A stretch of DNA of 22,476 nt from a virus. The translations under genes and the position numbers were made by a program. This document shows positions 7,728-16,462 of this stretch, piece by piece. The DNA is taken from IMG/VR virus record IMGVR_UViG_3300035682_000210, positions 1-22,476 of that record; one strand, given 5' to 3'. How positions within the stretch are numbered: the first letter of the stretch is position 1; the number at the start of each line of letters is the position of its first letter. The notes under the pieces were generated by a model. That model ran no database searches. It worked only from the letters and a program-made list of their open reading frames with translations, and had not been told where the DNA came from.

Positions 7728-9398
7728 TTAAATCAAAGTTGCGTTATGCCTAATCCTCGCTACTCGACCTTGAGAATCCGTTATGTCCTTTTCTAAAACA
7801 TAGACTCTTTGGTTAGCACTCATTGGGTTACGGTTACTTTGGAATGTATCTATTCTTGGAGGTTGACTTGAGAAATTGCCCCCACCTATACCACCACCAC
7901 CGCCTCCAGTATTACTAACACCCTTACCTCCAAATTCAGTTCTCCCAATCGCTACCACTCTTGCTAAACCACTTGCGGTTGCTATCCCTGCGGCTATTTG
8001 CGCCCTTATTGGTGCATCAGGTGTCGGAATACTTAACTGTGAAGCATAGGCTTTCTGCGCTGATAAATAAGTATCTATAATTGTAGTACTTATGTTTAAC
8101 GCTTTATTTACTGCAAAGGCTCTTCTTTGCCCCTCTTCTGATTTGCCCGCAAATGCAGATGTTAAATCACTTAAAGCATTTAACCCATCCCTTGTTAGGT
8201 TTAATTTATTATCAAACAACTGTTTTTCTAATGCCAACTTTTTATCGGTTGCCTCTTGTTCTGCCAAAACCTCTGCCTCAAGTTGTGACATAAGCAAAGC
8301 CATATCTTCCTCCCCTTGTTTAACATTGTCTAAATATAATTGTACATGAGAATCTTGTTGCTCTAACTTTAATTCTTCTTTGACGGTTTTTTGTACAACA
8401 ACTTTTTCTTTGCCTACTTTCTTTTTACTGTCTAAAATTTGTTTATTGTGTTGAGCCTCTAAAACTTTATCCTCTTGTCTTAATTCTTCAAGCTTAGTTT
8501 GATATTCTTCAGCAGATACTATGCCTTGTAGTTTTTGTCTTTCAAGTTGTAAAATGTTATTTGAAATTATTAAAGACTTCTTGCGATAAATTTGTTCTTC
8601 TTTACCACCAATTGCCTCAAGTATTTCTATTTCATTCTCTAAAGATTTATTCTTTTTATTATTTGCCTTTTCAAATTCCTCAACTTTTCTTTTGCCCTCT
8701 GAACTAATCCCTATAAAGTCAGTCACTGCATTGTAAGCCGCCTTAAATCCTTTTGACAATGTGTCTAAACTTGGGATAAACTTACCGACAGTATTTTTAA
8801 GTTTGTCAAAATTGGTTACAAGTAAAGCAATACCACCGACAATTAACGCTATTGGTAACGCTGCACCTGCTATCCTTAACAACTTTGTCATCCCCGTTGT
8901 AGCTTGAACCGCCATCGCATAGCGTTTCTGAGCAAAAGTACTTATGTTAGTAGCAATAGTATTCGCAGTAGTGTAGGCTGCACTTGTTTTGTTAAGTGTG
9001 TTAGCGACTGCTTGAATCCCTGCAAGTGCTGACATTGCCCCTTGCAACTTAACCATTGTCTTTTGCAAGTCCTCATTCTCAGTTCCAACCATTGCCGTAA
9101 TACCTTGAACCGCAGCAAACCCCCCGACAATACCTTGAGTTATGGAAATTAAACCGTCCAATCTCTTAGAATCACTTGCTAAGTTCTTAACTTGTTGGTT
9201 TACATCACCTATCTTGTCTTGTAGTTGACCTGCTTCTTTGCTTAATTTTGTAAATTGTGCATTATCTAAAGTCCCCGAAGCCAATAAAGCCTTCATCTCC
9301 TTTAGCTGAGTTTTTAAACTCTTGGTTTTTTGTTCTACCTGCTCAACACTTTCGCCACCTTTGATGACGAGGTCTACTTCTATTTTAGTTTTTGCCAT
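7728..9398 (-). CDS. Tail tape measure protein
   Basis: The 556 residue product has the tape measure layout. A helical N-terminus (KTKSLKTQLKEMKALLASG) precedes a long Ala/Thr/Gly-rich middle and one strongly hydrophobic segment at ~173-194 (LPIALIVGGIALLV). A Lys/Glu-rich coiled coil spans about 235-400, followed by a small-residue stretch and a glycine-rich region (GGGGGGIGGG) near the C-terminus. Tape measure proteins lie in the tail lumen and set tail length. With the rough 1.5 angstrom per residue rule, 556 residues would give a short tail of about 80 nm. Unusually it is encoded downstream of the hub/fibre genes and directly upstream of the protease gene, where lambdoid phages have tape measure before the tail tip. 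The leader is A-rich. Confidence 0.75.
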   Translation of the reverse strand: MAKTKIEVDLVIKGGESVEQVEQKTKSLKTQLKEMKALLASGTLDNAQFTKLSKEAGQLQDKIGDVNQQVKNLASDSKRLDGLISITQGIVGGFAAVQGITAMVGTENEDLQKTMVKLQGAMSALAGIQAVANTLNKTSAAYTTANTIATNISTFAQKRYAMAVQATTGMTKLLRIAGAALPIALIVGGIALLVTNFDKLKNTVGKFIPSLDTLSKGFKAAYNAVTDFIGISSEGKRKVEEFEKANNKKNKSLENEIEILEAIGGKEEQIYRKKSLIISNNILQLERQKLQGIVSAEEYQTKLEELRQEDKVLEAQHNKQILDSKKKVGKEKVVVQKTVKEELKLEQQDSHVQLYLDNVKQGEEDMALLMSQLEAEVLAEQEATDKKLALEKQLFDNKLNLTRDGLNALSDLTSAFAGKSEEGQRRAFAVNKALNISTTIIDTYLSAQKAYASQLSIPTPDAPIRAQIAAGIATASGLARVVAIGRTEFGGKGVSNTGGGGGGIGGGNFSSQPPRIDTFQSNRNPMSANQRVYVLEKDITDSQGRVARIRHNATLI

Positions 9399-9415
9399 TG
9401 TTTTTTATTTTATTT

Positions 9416-9610
9416 TTATTCCCAAACTCCCGATACTTTTATTTTAGGTGTTGCAGTTTTCCACACCCCTGCTACTTTTATCCATGTCACAACTTGTTTC
9501 CAAGTTCCTCCAACATTTAACCAAAATATTGAGGATACACTTGATGTTCCTACTATTGGTAGTATTTCTAATTCAATCTGCGCCCCATCAAATAATCTTC
9601 TTGTTGCCAT
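9416..9610 (-). CDS. Small Trp-repeat virion protein, 64 aa
   Basis: The first ~30 residues (MATRRLFDGAQIELEILPIV) are followed by three imperfect repeats of about 12 residues: FWLNVGGTWKQV, TWIKVAGVWKTA and PKIKVSGVWE. Each has a hydrophobic/Lys-V-x-G-x-W core, so the protein likely forms small repeating beta hairpins exposing Trp. Repeats of the type W-x-V-x-G-V-W-K occur, from memory, in small proteins next to phage tail fibre genes. The gene starts one base after the stop of the 269 residue structural gene and ends 17 bases before the tape measure start, so it is a tail-region gene. A role in fibre attachment or host surface binding is inference. Confidence 0.7.
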   Translation of the reverse strand: MATRRLFDGAQIELEILPIVGTSSVSSIFWLNVGGTWKQVVTWIKVAGVWKTATPKIKVSGVWE

Positions 9611-9611
9611 T

Positions 9612-10421
9612 TTATGCTTCCGTTAAAATTACTGCACCTGTTAGTGATGTTGATATTGCAGAAAACACACTAATTGCAAGGCAAGCGTCAGGGTCTATTT
9701 CTGCCAAAGAACCGATAATGCAACCTGTACTAACTGAATCTAATGGCATTGCACCTGTTGCACTTTCCAATGAAATCATTGCCAAAGGCTTGAACATACA
9801 AATCCCAAAATTACCTGCCGTTCCTGTGGTGGCAGTAACGGTTACTGATTCAATACTTTCCACACCTGTATCACCCGCTTGTAATGGAATAGGAAGTAAA
9901 ACACCTGCCTCTCTAAAACCTGTATTCCCAATTGATATGGCAGTAGATGTTCTACCTGATGTTCCTGCTGAATTTGTGTAGCTTATTGTTACCGTTGTCG
10001 CAGTTGTTCCTACTGTTGTATAAACTACAATTCCTGCCATAACACCTTCACCCGATGTATACCTTGTAAGTGCTGCGGTTGGTAAGTTGGTAGTTTGGGC
10101 AGTAGTTAAAGTTCCATTCAGTCCTCCGCTAACATTTAACAAATCAACTAAAAGCATACCGCCTGCGCCAAATGTTGAAGTATTAAATCTACCGCCCAAA
10201 AATGTAAGTCGCCCTGTTGATATGTTAGGGATAGGCCCTATTGATTGAGCAGAATTTTTATTAAGAGCAACGCTTGTAGTTGGTGTAGCAGGTGCAGGAT
10301 TAAAAGATTGCCAACTTGCGTTCAATCGCAAAGTTCTACTGATTGATGTGGATAGCTGAAAATCTGCAACACGATTTTCTTGTAGCTTTTCTACATATTC
10401 ATCAAAGTCTGTTAGTGCCAT
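9612..10421 (-). CDS. Virion structural protein, paralogue of the preceding gene (269 aa)
   Basis: The N-terminus MALTDFDEYVEKLQENRVAD is helical, followed by a beta-rich Gly/Thr/Ser body. The C-terminal ~160 residues align well with the 282 residue protein encoded just upstream. Shared stretches are the TAALTR/TPALTR segment, TVTISYTNSAGT, SIGNTGFRE, PLQAGDTGVESIE, the 12-residue TATTGTAGNFGI and DPDACLAISVF. The two genes overlap by one base (TAATG). The body resembles surface or tail structural proteins with an AGDxGVxSI motif known from several tailed phages. No enzyme motif is visible. A decoration, tail-surface or adsorption role is likely, and the paralogue pair may form a hetero-oligomer. 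Confidence 0.65.
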   Translation of the reverse strand: MALTDFDEYVEKLQENRVADFQLSTSISRTLRLNASWQSFNPAPATPTTSVALNKNSAQSIGPIPNISTGRLTFLGGRFNTSTFGAGGMLLVDLLNVSGGLNGTLTTAQTTNLPTAALTRYTSGEGVMAGIVVYTTVGTTATTVTISYTNSAGTSGRTSTAISIGNTGFREAGVLLPIPLQAGDTGVESIESVTVTATTGTAGNFGICMFKPLAMISLESATGAMPLDSVSTGCIIGSLAEIDPDACLAISVFSAISTSLTGAVILTEA

Positions 10422-11269
10422 TATTTTTCAATTGTTGCTAATGAACCAAATAATTCAGGTGCAGTTGCAGCACTTGGGATAAACATTAGTGCTAAACAAG
10501 CATTAGGGTCAATAACGGGTATGCCAGGCAATCCTGTTGTGTAATCTCTCCACCCCATTGTACCAGCTGCACCAACTGGAATCCATGCCAACGGTTGAGC
10601 AATGGTTATACCAAAGTTGCCTGCAGTTCCCGTTGTCGCAGTTAATTGTATTTGCTCAATAGCTTGTATTCCCGAATCTCCTGCTGCTAAAGGTATTCTT
10701 TGCATTCTTGTAACCTCACGGAAACCCGTTGCACCTATATTAATAGTTGATGTTCTACTTCCTGTACCTGCTTGGTTTGTATAGGTCATTGTAAGGGTTG
10801 TAGATGCTGTTCCTATTATTGTATAAATCTCATAGAATGCAATATTCCCTGCGCCCCCTGTATTACGAGTAAGAGCAGGAGTTGGTGTTGAGCCTTGAAT
10901 AGTTTGAGCTGCGGTTGAAATTCCCGAAAGTCCGCCCTCGTGAAATAACCTATCGTATAAAAGATAAACTCCCGCAGTTAATGGAGTAATAGATGCCCCA
11001 ATTAAATGTTTATCTCTGCCACCACCTGCGGCAGTAAAAGGAATTGCACCTTGAGTTGATTTAGTAGGTATAGCACCTACTGTGGGTACATTCCCCTTTG
11101 CAGGCATTCCATCGTATTCCCACAAAGAACATCCTCTACCTGATATTGGCGAAGTTGCAGAAACACCTGCGACTCTTGGCACTTTGTGAAAAAAGATATT
11201 TTCAGGTGTACCACTATTGCCGCCTGTTTGTCGATTTATTAAATCGGATAAGTCAGTTATTGATGCCAT
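10421..11269 (-). CDS. Virion structural protein, first of a tandem paralogue pair (282 aa)
   Basis: The N-terminus MASITDLSDLINRQTGGNSG is unique to this copy. It continues with a segment holding FFHKVPRVAG and CSLWEYDGMP that the neighbour lacks. From about residue 120 it matches the 269 residue paralogue (TPALTRNTGG, TLTMTYTNQAGT, INIGATGFRE, PLAAGDSGIQAIE, TATTGTAGNFGI, DPNACLALMF). The duplication is old, since only short runs are identical. The gene lies after the 1094 residue hub/fibre gene with a 19-base A/T-rich gap and no Shine-Dalgarno sequence. It is probably a virion surface or tail protein. It could bind host surface glycans, but nothing in the sequence proves that. Confidence 0.65.
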   Translation of the reverse strand: MASITDLSDLINRQTGGNSGTPENIFFHKVPRVAGVSATSPISGRGCSLWEYDGMPAKGNVPTVGAIPTKSTQGAIPFTAAGGGRDKHLIGASITPLTAGVYLLYDRLFHEGGLSGISTAAQTIQGSTPTPALTRNTGGAGNIAFYEIYTIIGTASTTLTMTYTNQAGTGSRTSTINIGATGFREVTRMQRIPLAAGDSGIQAIEQIQLTATTGTAGNFGITIAQPLAWIPVGAAGTMGWRDYTTGLPGIPVIDPNACLALMFIPSAATAPELFGSLATIEK

Positions 11270-11288
11270 GTTATTTTAATTAATAATT

Positions 11289-14200
11289 TTATAAATACTG
11301 TAAATAAATATCTCCATCAGAACCGCCTACAGGTGCAGCCGTTCCACTTGTTATTGCTTTTTGTTTGCTATTGAATGTACTCCAATCTGATGAATTTAAT
11401 GCACCTCTATTAGCTGCTGATGCCGTTGGTACATTTAAAGTTATTACAGGTGTTGTAGTTGAATTTGCTACTGAACTACTTAAATCAGTGCCACTTGTAC
11501 CTAAAGTCAGAGCTGCAACCGAAGTTACTGTTCCACTACCTCCACCGCCTCCCCCAACTCCACCTGCTAAAAATTCTAATCTGCTTAAATAAGCATCTTC
11601 AATGTAAACCCCAATGTCGGGAGTGCCTGACGAAACAATAGTATAGAATTTAATGGCTAATCTATCCGTACTCAACAAAGTAATTATAGACGGGTTGTAA
11701 ATCTCTAACTCGTAGTCATCAATACTCAAAGTGATATTTGTCGAAGTCACTGGAGTTGTCGCTAAAAGCGTTTCAGTCCCTGCTAAGTTACGTTTGTACA
11801 CTTCGGCAAAGATTGTTGCATTACCTCCATTTGTTCGCTTAGCATGAAAGTGAGTTTTAAACACTCCCGTAGGAATAAAGAGAGTGCCAGGACTTGATGG
11901 CTCGGTTACAAAAGTAGCCAACAAAGTAGTCCCCGAACAATTCGCAACCGTTACATCTTGACTGCCTCCCGTTGATGGACTTGTCAACATTTTATAATAC
12001 CCCCCGATATCGCTCGCAGTCTTAAAGAAAAACAAATTTAAATCTGCAAATTGATTTGTCGCAAATTCTATTTGATTATTAGTAGCGTTATAAGTCCATA
12101 CTTGCCCGTTGATTGGACTGCCGACTAATACTTTGATATTGTCGATGTATTGAACTCCACTCTCAGCGATGGTTAAACCACTTGTATTGATTAAAACAAC
12201 ATCGGTGATGCCGGGCAAGATTACGTTGTTATCCCCTTGAATAATTACATTTGAGTTATCCCCTCCTAAGTTGTTCCCGTTGCCCGTAACTACTATACCG
12301 TTGGTGTTATCGTTTATTACATTGCCTCCCGTAGCTAATAAACCTTTTTTAATTACGTTGCGTGTAGTGTTATAACCTCCGTCTTTCTCGCCTTGCCCGT
12401 TACCTCCACTTGATTGTAAGATAGTAGGAACAAACGCATCTTGATAAGCAAATTTTAAAAGTTTACATAGAGTTGTAGAGTTTCCGTTCGGGTCATAATC
12501 TTGAACCGTTAAAAGTCGGTAAGCGTTATCTTTAACCCAATAAGTCTTACGGAAGTCTAAGTTTGCAATGTCGTTTGGCCTAAGTTTAAACCATGCTTCT
12601 ACTAACTTACTATCCTTATTCCCTATTTGTTCCCATTGACTCTTGTGGAATTGGTTGTATAGGTTATTGTCCGTTGTGGTAACCCCCGAACTTTGAGGGG
12701 TTAGGTAATAATAAAAGTCTTGAACATCAAAAGCTAAATCATAGTTAGGAGAGTTTAAGTCATCGACGTGTCCTGCATACGGATAAGTACTATAATCGGT
12801 AGCCGTTGTATTATTAAAGTTCCAATATCTCAGCTTCCCTGACTTCATGCCTCCAAAGTAAGCGATAATCGGTTTAGGCGATTTCTCTTGCGTTTCTCCA
12901 TCAAAGATGGTACGCATTACTACGTTCTTATCGTCATCAGTTTGCAAGGGGATAAGACAAAAAGGGATTTCAACTTTTTTAGTTTCTTTAACAAATTCAT
13001 TATCGAAGATTAAATCCCTATACCCAAAGTTAAAAGATGTCGCTTGTTTAAACTTCTTATTAAGGTCATCCCCATTCTCGGTGTAGGTAAACACTAACTC
13101 TTTATTCTCAAGTAGTCCTTGAGGCTTAATTGTAAAGTCCTTAGACGTGTCTAACAAGTCCGTCCAATCAACTACATCATCAGTGTAATATGTATCTCTC
13201 GGTTCAATTACAACACCCGTTTCATAAATCGGACTCATGTACAAATTAAACATTTTAATTATTGCCATTAAGAAGTCCGTTTGTTTCATGTTAGGCAGGA
13301 TTCTCTCAATTGGGAATGTTTGACCGTATTCTATTTGACCATCTACATATTGAGTGTAGCTATTTGCAAATGAGCTTATAAATCCAACATTCCCACCAAG
13401 TGTACTATTGTCTATTGTGCCTCCCGTTGCCCCTAAAAAAAAATTACCTACACAAAATCTAACTTCATCTCCTGCGAATAATTCAGCTGAGTTCACCGTT
13501 ATTCTAAAACTTTGTGTTGTAGTTGAATATCCAGGTATATCTAAATGTGTCTCTTCTATTATTTTATAATCAGTCCCTCGCTTACGAATAGCGTAAATGT
13601 ATAACCTACCTAATGGCCCAGTAGTATTAACAACGTTTAAAGCTGCCTCTACTTCAAAGTTAGTATAACCTGAAATTAGTTTAGTGAATGTTCCCGTAGT
13701 GGCGTTGTATTGACCTAAAGGGTCTAACCCCGTTATGTTATATTGAAGTGCATTTGCATAGATTAAACTTAAATTCCCTGCATTTGCAGTTGATACTATT
13801 GATATGGTTTGAGTTGTTGACCTTGTCGCAGTTACAATACTGGCAGCCTTTTCGCCTTCATTCATTTTGAACTTAGCTACGTCGCATTGAATGATTAACT
13901 TTTGGAATTGTGCCGTATTAAAAAAACTTGCAACCTCCAAAGGGACTTCAGCCTCTTCAAAGATAGCATTGATAATATGCCCGACATAAATAAAAGGCTT
14001 AAAACTATTGTAGTTGTGACTTATAACCGTAGAAGCATCCCCATTGAAACCGAACTTATCTAAACCCACATCGACCATAGGATAAGTCAACTTAATAACG
14101 GGGTCAAAGGTTGCAGTCCAACTATTTACTATTTCAGTATCGTTCCACGTTGCAGTGCCTAAACTGGTAAGGTCGTTTAAAGTCTTATCGGTTAGCCTTG

Positions 14201-14573
14201 AAAAGATATCTATGTTCTTCCCGTAGATAGTTATCGAGTAGGTTACTTGGTCATTGTTTAAAACCTTAATCTCGTTTAACTGACAATATCCACTTATTTG
14301 TTGTAGTGTGTCTTGATAGTAAATACAAGTTGCTTTCTTAGACGGGTTGAAATCGGGATTAAGTTGGTCGGTGTTTCTTATTGAAAAGGAAACATCGAAC
14401 AAAGACTTAAAAACAAAATCATTCAACTTACTTCCAGGTATGTCGACTGACTTACTAAAGTCCGATTGACGTTTGCTTGGGTCATCTATGTTGTAGACCT
14501 CTTTAGTTATGTTGATGTCTATGTCTTCAATGGTGTCTATACTATATCCACCTATTACCAATTCATTTCTCAT
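11289..14573 (-). CDS. Large modular tail hub/fibre protein, 1094 aa
   Basis: This is the largest protein of the window. The N-terminal part starts MRNELVIGGYSIDTIEDIDI and continues with RQSDFSKSVDIPGSKLNDF and TYSITIYGKNIDIFSRL. I associate it with tail hub/baseplate-like proteins of Bacteroidetes phages. Residues ~754-800 form an Asn/Gly-rich beta-helix-like stretch (IVVTGNGNNLGGDNSNVII, then QGDNNVI). Residues ~844-999 begin FFFKTASDIGGYYKML and end with a TDRLAIKFYT strand, a fibre domain seen, from memory, in many unrelated tailed phages. After a GGGGGGSG linker, the last ~80 residues (GTVTSVAALTL, SSDWSTFNSKQ) resemble common Bacteroidetes phage fibre tips. It probably links the tail tip to receptor binding. 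It overlaps the upstream gene by one base (TAATG). Confidence 0.75.
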   Translation of the reverse strand: MRNELVIGGYSIDTIEDIDINITKEVYNIDDPSKRQSDFSKSVDIPGSKLNDFVFKSLFDVSFSIRNTDQLNPDFNPSKKATCIYYQDTLQQISGYCQLNEIKVLNNDQVTYSITIYGKNIDIFSRLTDKTLNDLTSLGTATWNDTEIVNSWTATFDPVIKLTYPMVDVGLDKFGFNGDASTVISHNYNSFKPFIYVGHIINAIFEEAEVPLEVASFFNTAQFQKLIIQCDVAKFKMNEGEKAASIVTATRSTTQTISIVSTANAGNLSLIYANALQYNITGLDPLGQYNATTGTFTKLISGYTNFEVEAALNVVNTTGPLGRLYIYAIRKRGTDYKIIEETHLDIPGYSTTTQSFRITVNSAELFAGDEVRFCVGNFFLGATGGTIDNSTLGGNVGFISSFANSYTQYVDGQIEYGQTFPIERILPNMKQTDFLMAIIKMFNLYMSPIYETGVVIEPRDTYYTDDVVDWTDLLDTSKDFTIKPQGLLENKELVFTYTENGDDLNKKFKQATSFNFGYRDLIFDNEFVKETKKVEIPFCLIPLQTDDDKNVVMRTIFDGETQEKSPKPIIAYFGGMKSGKLRYWNFNNTTATDYSTYPYAGHVDDLNSPNYDLAFDVQDFYYYLTPQSSGVTTTDNNLYNQFHKSQWEQIGNKDSKLVEAWFKLRPNDIANLDFRKTYWVKDNAYRLLTVQDYDPNGNSTTLCKLLKFAYQDAFVPTILQSSGGNGQGEKDGGYNTTRNVIKKGLLATGGNVINDNTNGIVVTGNGNNLGGDNSNVIIQGDNNVILPGITDVVLINTSGLTIAESGVQYIDNIKVLVGSPINGQVWTYNATNNQIEFATNQFADLNLFFFKTASDIGGYYKMLTSPSTGGSQDVTVANCSGTTLLATFVTEPSSPGTLFIPTGVFKTHFHAKRTNGGNATIFAEVYKRNLAGTETLLATTPVTSTNITLSIDDYELEIYNPSIITLLSTDRLAIKFYTIVSSGTPDIGVYIEDAYLSRLEFLAGGVGGGGGGSGTVTSVAALTLGTSGTDLSSSVANSTTTPVITLNVPTASAANRGALNSSDWSTFNSKQKAITSGTAAPVGGSDGDIYLQYL

Positions 14574-15802
14574 TACAGTCTTTGTCTTTTAGTATCCGCG
14601 CTCAATTCCACTTCCATAGTCACATTAAATAGTTTTTCTTTGATTGTACTCTTAGCCTGGTATTCAGTTGTCAAGATGTTGACTGCTACAAATTGCCCTC
14701 CGATAATCATATAAATCAAAGGGGATTGAACCAACTCTTTTAACCATAGACTTGTTTCGCTATTCACATATCCTGAATTAAGAGTGTATTTTTGTTTACT
14801 TGAATTAAAGAAGTTACTTCTTTCGTGTGAGTAAGTATTAAAGGTAATCCCTGAACTTGTCCTTGTGCCTTGTAAACGATTGTAGTTAGAACTTTGTACG
14901 GTTATGTTGTCATCTGCGATTTGGGTGAAATTAAACGCATCCATTCGCCCCAAAGGATTAAGCCAAAATAAACGATTGTAATTCCCATCACGTGTGCATT
15001 CACGATCAATTTTAAAAGTCAGAGTATTTGAAACTATTGTAGGCGTGTTGTTTTCAAAACTGATTTCATACTTAGCCACGTTGTCAGCTATCATAGGTTG
15101 AGCCGAACCTGAAGCCACAGTCCATGAGTTAAGATTTGCAGGGCCAACCAAGACACTTAAGAAGTGTTCCTTATCCGTTGTGTCAGCTACAAACGCATTG
15201 GCGAATGTTGAACTTTTAAGTAGCGTTCCACTATCGTCATAAGTCTTAACCCTCATGTGGTCAGTCCCATTTGTCGCATAGTTTAAGAATCCTAATTCGT
15301 AACTATCCCCGACTCTTATATCAATAGTCGATGGTTGGTTGGTTAAGAATGTCCCATAGGTCAACCCTAACCCCATGTAAACTGAATCTTGGATAGGTGA
15401 GTTAATTTGTTTTAAATACGTCTGAGCCGAATTAATAGCGTAAATGTAACTACTCTCTGCACTGGCATAACCACTTACAACCGCTCCGTATTCCTCTCTA
15501 ATATTAATCTTGAACTTTTTGTAGACATTCACACCCGTTTTAAACCCTACCGAACCTGCAATTAAGTTAGTCATGTCATAAGACAAATAGTTCTCAATGA
15601 TTCTATGAGCGTCTAAGTCAACTGTTCCGTCAGCGTAGTAAGCAGGTTTTCTTAACTCCGTTATTACATTTGCTGAAGCATCTAAGACTTGAATCCTATA
15701 TCTAAAGTTCGTTTGAGTAGTTTGGTTTGAACTCGCCAAATAAATGATAGGGTCAAAACCGCTAACAAATAAGTCAGGTTGTTGGATAAATGTAACTGCC
15801 AT
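14573..15802 (-). CDS. Tail structural protein, 409 aa (distal tail-like)
   Basis: The protein starts MAVTFIQQPDLFVSGFDPII and is beta-rich. It contains DLDAHRIIENYLSYDM, an RLFWLNPLGRMDAFNF segment near the middle of the C-terminal half, and ends in VTMEVELSADTKRQRL. The R-x-F-W-x-N-x-x-G-x-x-D-x-F-x-F pattern is familiar from tail proteins of Bacteroidetes phages, encoded just before the large hub protein, as here. Position suggests the distal tail protein joining tube and hub. A fibre-adaptor role is also possible. It is preceded by a 33-base gap with a TATAATATAG box three bases before the ATG, so it may open its own expression unit. Confidence 0.65.
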   Translation of the reverse strand: MAVTFIQQPDLFVSGFDPIIYLASSNQTTQTNFRYRIQVLDASANVITELRKPAYYADGTVDLDAHRIIENYLSYDMTNLIAGSVGFKTGVNVYKKFKINIREEYGAVVSGYASAESSYIYAINSAQTYLKQINSPIQDSVYMGLGLTYGTFLTNQPSTIDIRVGDSYELGFLNYATNGTDHMRVKTYDDSGTLLKSSTFANAFVADTTDKEHFLSVLVGPANLNSWTVASGSAQPMIADNVAKYEISFENNTPTIVSNTLTFKIDRECTRDGNYNRLFWLNPLGRMDAFNFTQIADDNITVQSSNYNRLQGTRTSSGITFNTYSHERSNFFNSSKQKYTLNSGYVNSETSLWLKELVQSPLIYMIIGGQFVAVNILTTEYQAKSTIKEKLFNVTMEVELSADTKRQRL

Positions 15803-15805
15803 TAT

Positions 15806-15815
15806 CTATATTATA
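15806..15815 (-). promoter_or_regulatory. TATAATATAG box, three bases before ATG
   Basis: The sense-strand TATAATATAG precedes ATA and the ATG of the 409 residue tail gene. It differs only in its last base from the boxes before the protease and 130 residue genes and keeps the same three-base spacing. It occupies the 33-base gap after the gp10-like gene. No Shine-Dalgarno sequence or hairpin is seen in that gap. Confidence 0.5.
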
Positions 15816-15835
15816 TTAAATGAGGCTGAAAATAC

Positions 15836-16438
15836 CTACCTTTTAAATTCGGTGATTAATCTAAACTCAACATCTTGACCGATAATCAAACTTAGTTTGT
15901 TAGTTAGTTCGTTGTAACTTTCATCGTTAAATGTGTCTGAATAGAAGCGTGTGCCATCAATACCCTTTAGTTTGATAGCTAAAGCCATTGACTCTGCCAT
16001 TTGGAAACTCGTTTGTATTACTTGACTTGTCGACTCATTGCCTACCCTTGCTTCAAGTCCTTTTCTTGCGATGAAGTCTTGTAGGCTATTTATCATTTGA
16101 GGCGGTGTGCCTATGTTTCTAAAACTGAATCCATTGGGAAAGTCTTTATTAGTGTAAGTCTTTGTAGGTATCGAACCCGTCTTAGGGCCTGACTTATTCC
16201 TAAGTCCTTTAACTCCTAAGTCAATATACATCCAGTAATCGTTTAAGTCAATAGCCATTGAAACTACACCACCTTTGATTATCGGGTCTTGTAGGTCTAT
16301 ACTCTGTGCTAAATTACTTTCAGTCTTCTTATGCTTAAGTCTTTCTCTCAGGAGTCTTCGCATCTCATTTGCGTTTGCGTTGCCCCATTCTAAAAGAACA
16401 TCGGCACACTTGTCTAATATTTCATCACTTATTTTCAT
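15836..16438 (-). CDS. HK97 gp10-like head-tail joining / tail completion protein
   Basis: The 200 residue protein starts with a helix (MKISDEILDKCADVLLEWGN) and a basic helical stretch RRLLRERLKHKK. A beta segment ending in YWMYIDLGVKGLRNKSG and a basic loop with PTKTYTNKDFP follow, then a helical region QMINSLQDFIARKGLEARVG. The YIDLGVKG strand followed by a loop is what I expect of HK97 gp10-like proteins, which sit at the head-tail interface or tail terminator. The N-terminal helices are longer than in the shortest members. It ends in a TAG stop, where most genes here use TAA or TGA. It is separated from the upstream split gene by a 64-base gap holding an inverted repeat. Confidence 0.6.
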   Translation of the reverse strand: MKISDEILDKCADVLLEWGNANANEMRRLLRERLKHKKTESNLAQSIDLQDPIIKGGVVSMAIDLNDYWMYIDLGVKGLRNKSGPKTGSIPTKTYTNKDFPNGFSFRNIGTPPQMINSLQDFIARKGLEARVGNESTSQVIQTSFQMAESMALAIKLKGIDGTRFYSDTFNDESYNELTNKLSLIIGQDVEFRLITEFKR

Positions 16439-16462
16439 TTTGAATGTAATCTAATTCTATAC

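Noticed and set aside
9448-9981. Plus-strand open frame of 177 codons, and similar plus-strand frames at 6844-7167, 8092-8349 and 21060-21416
   Set aside because: They lie entirely opposite well-supported minus-strand genes, have no recognisable domains, and their composition is that of the reverse of Gly/Thr- or Lys-rich coding sequence.
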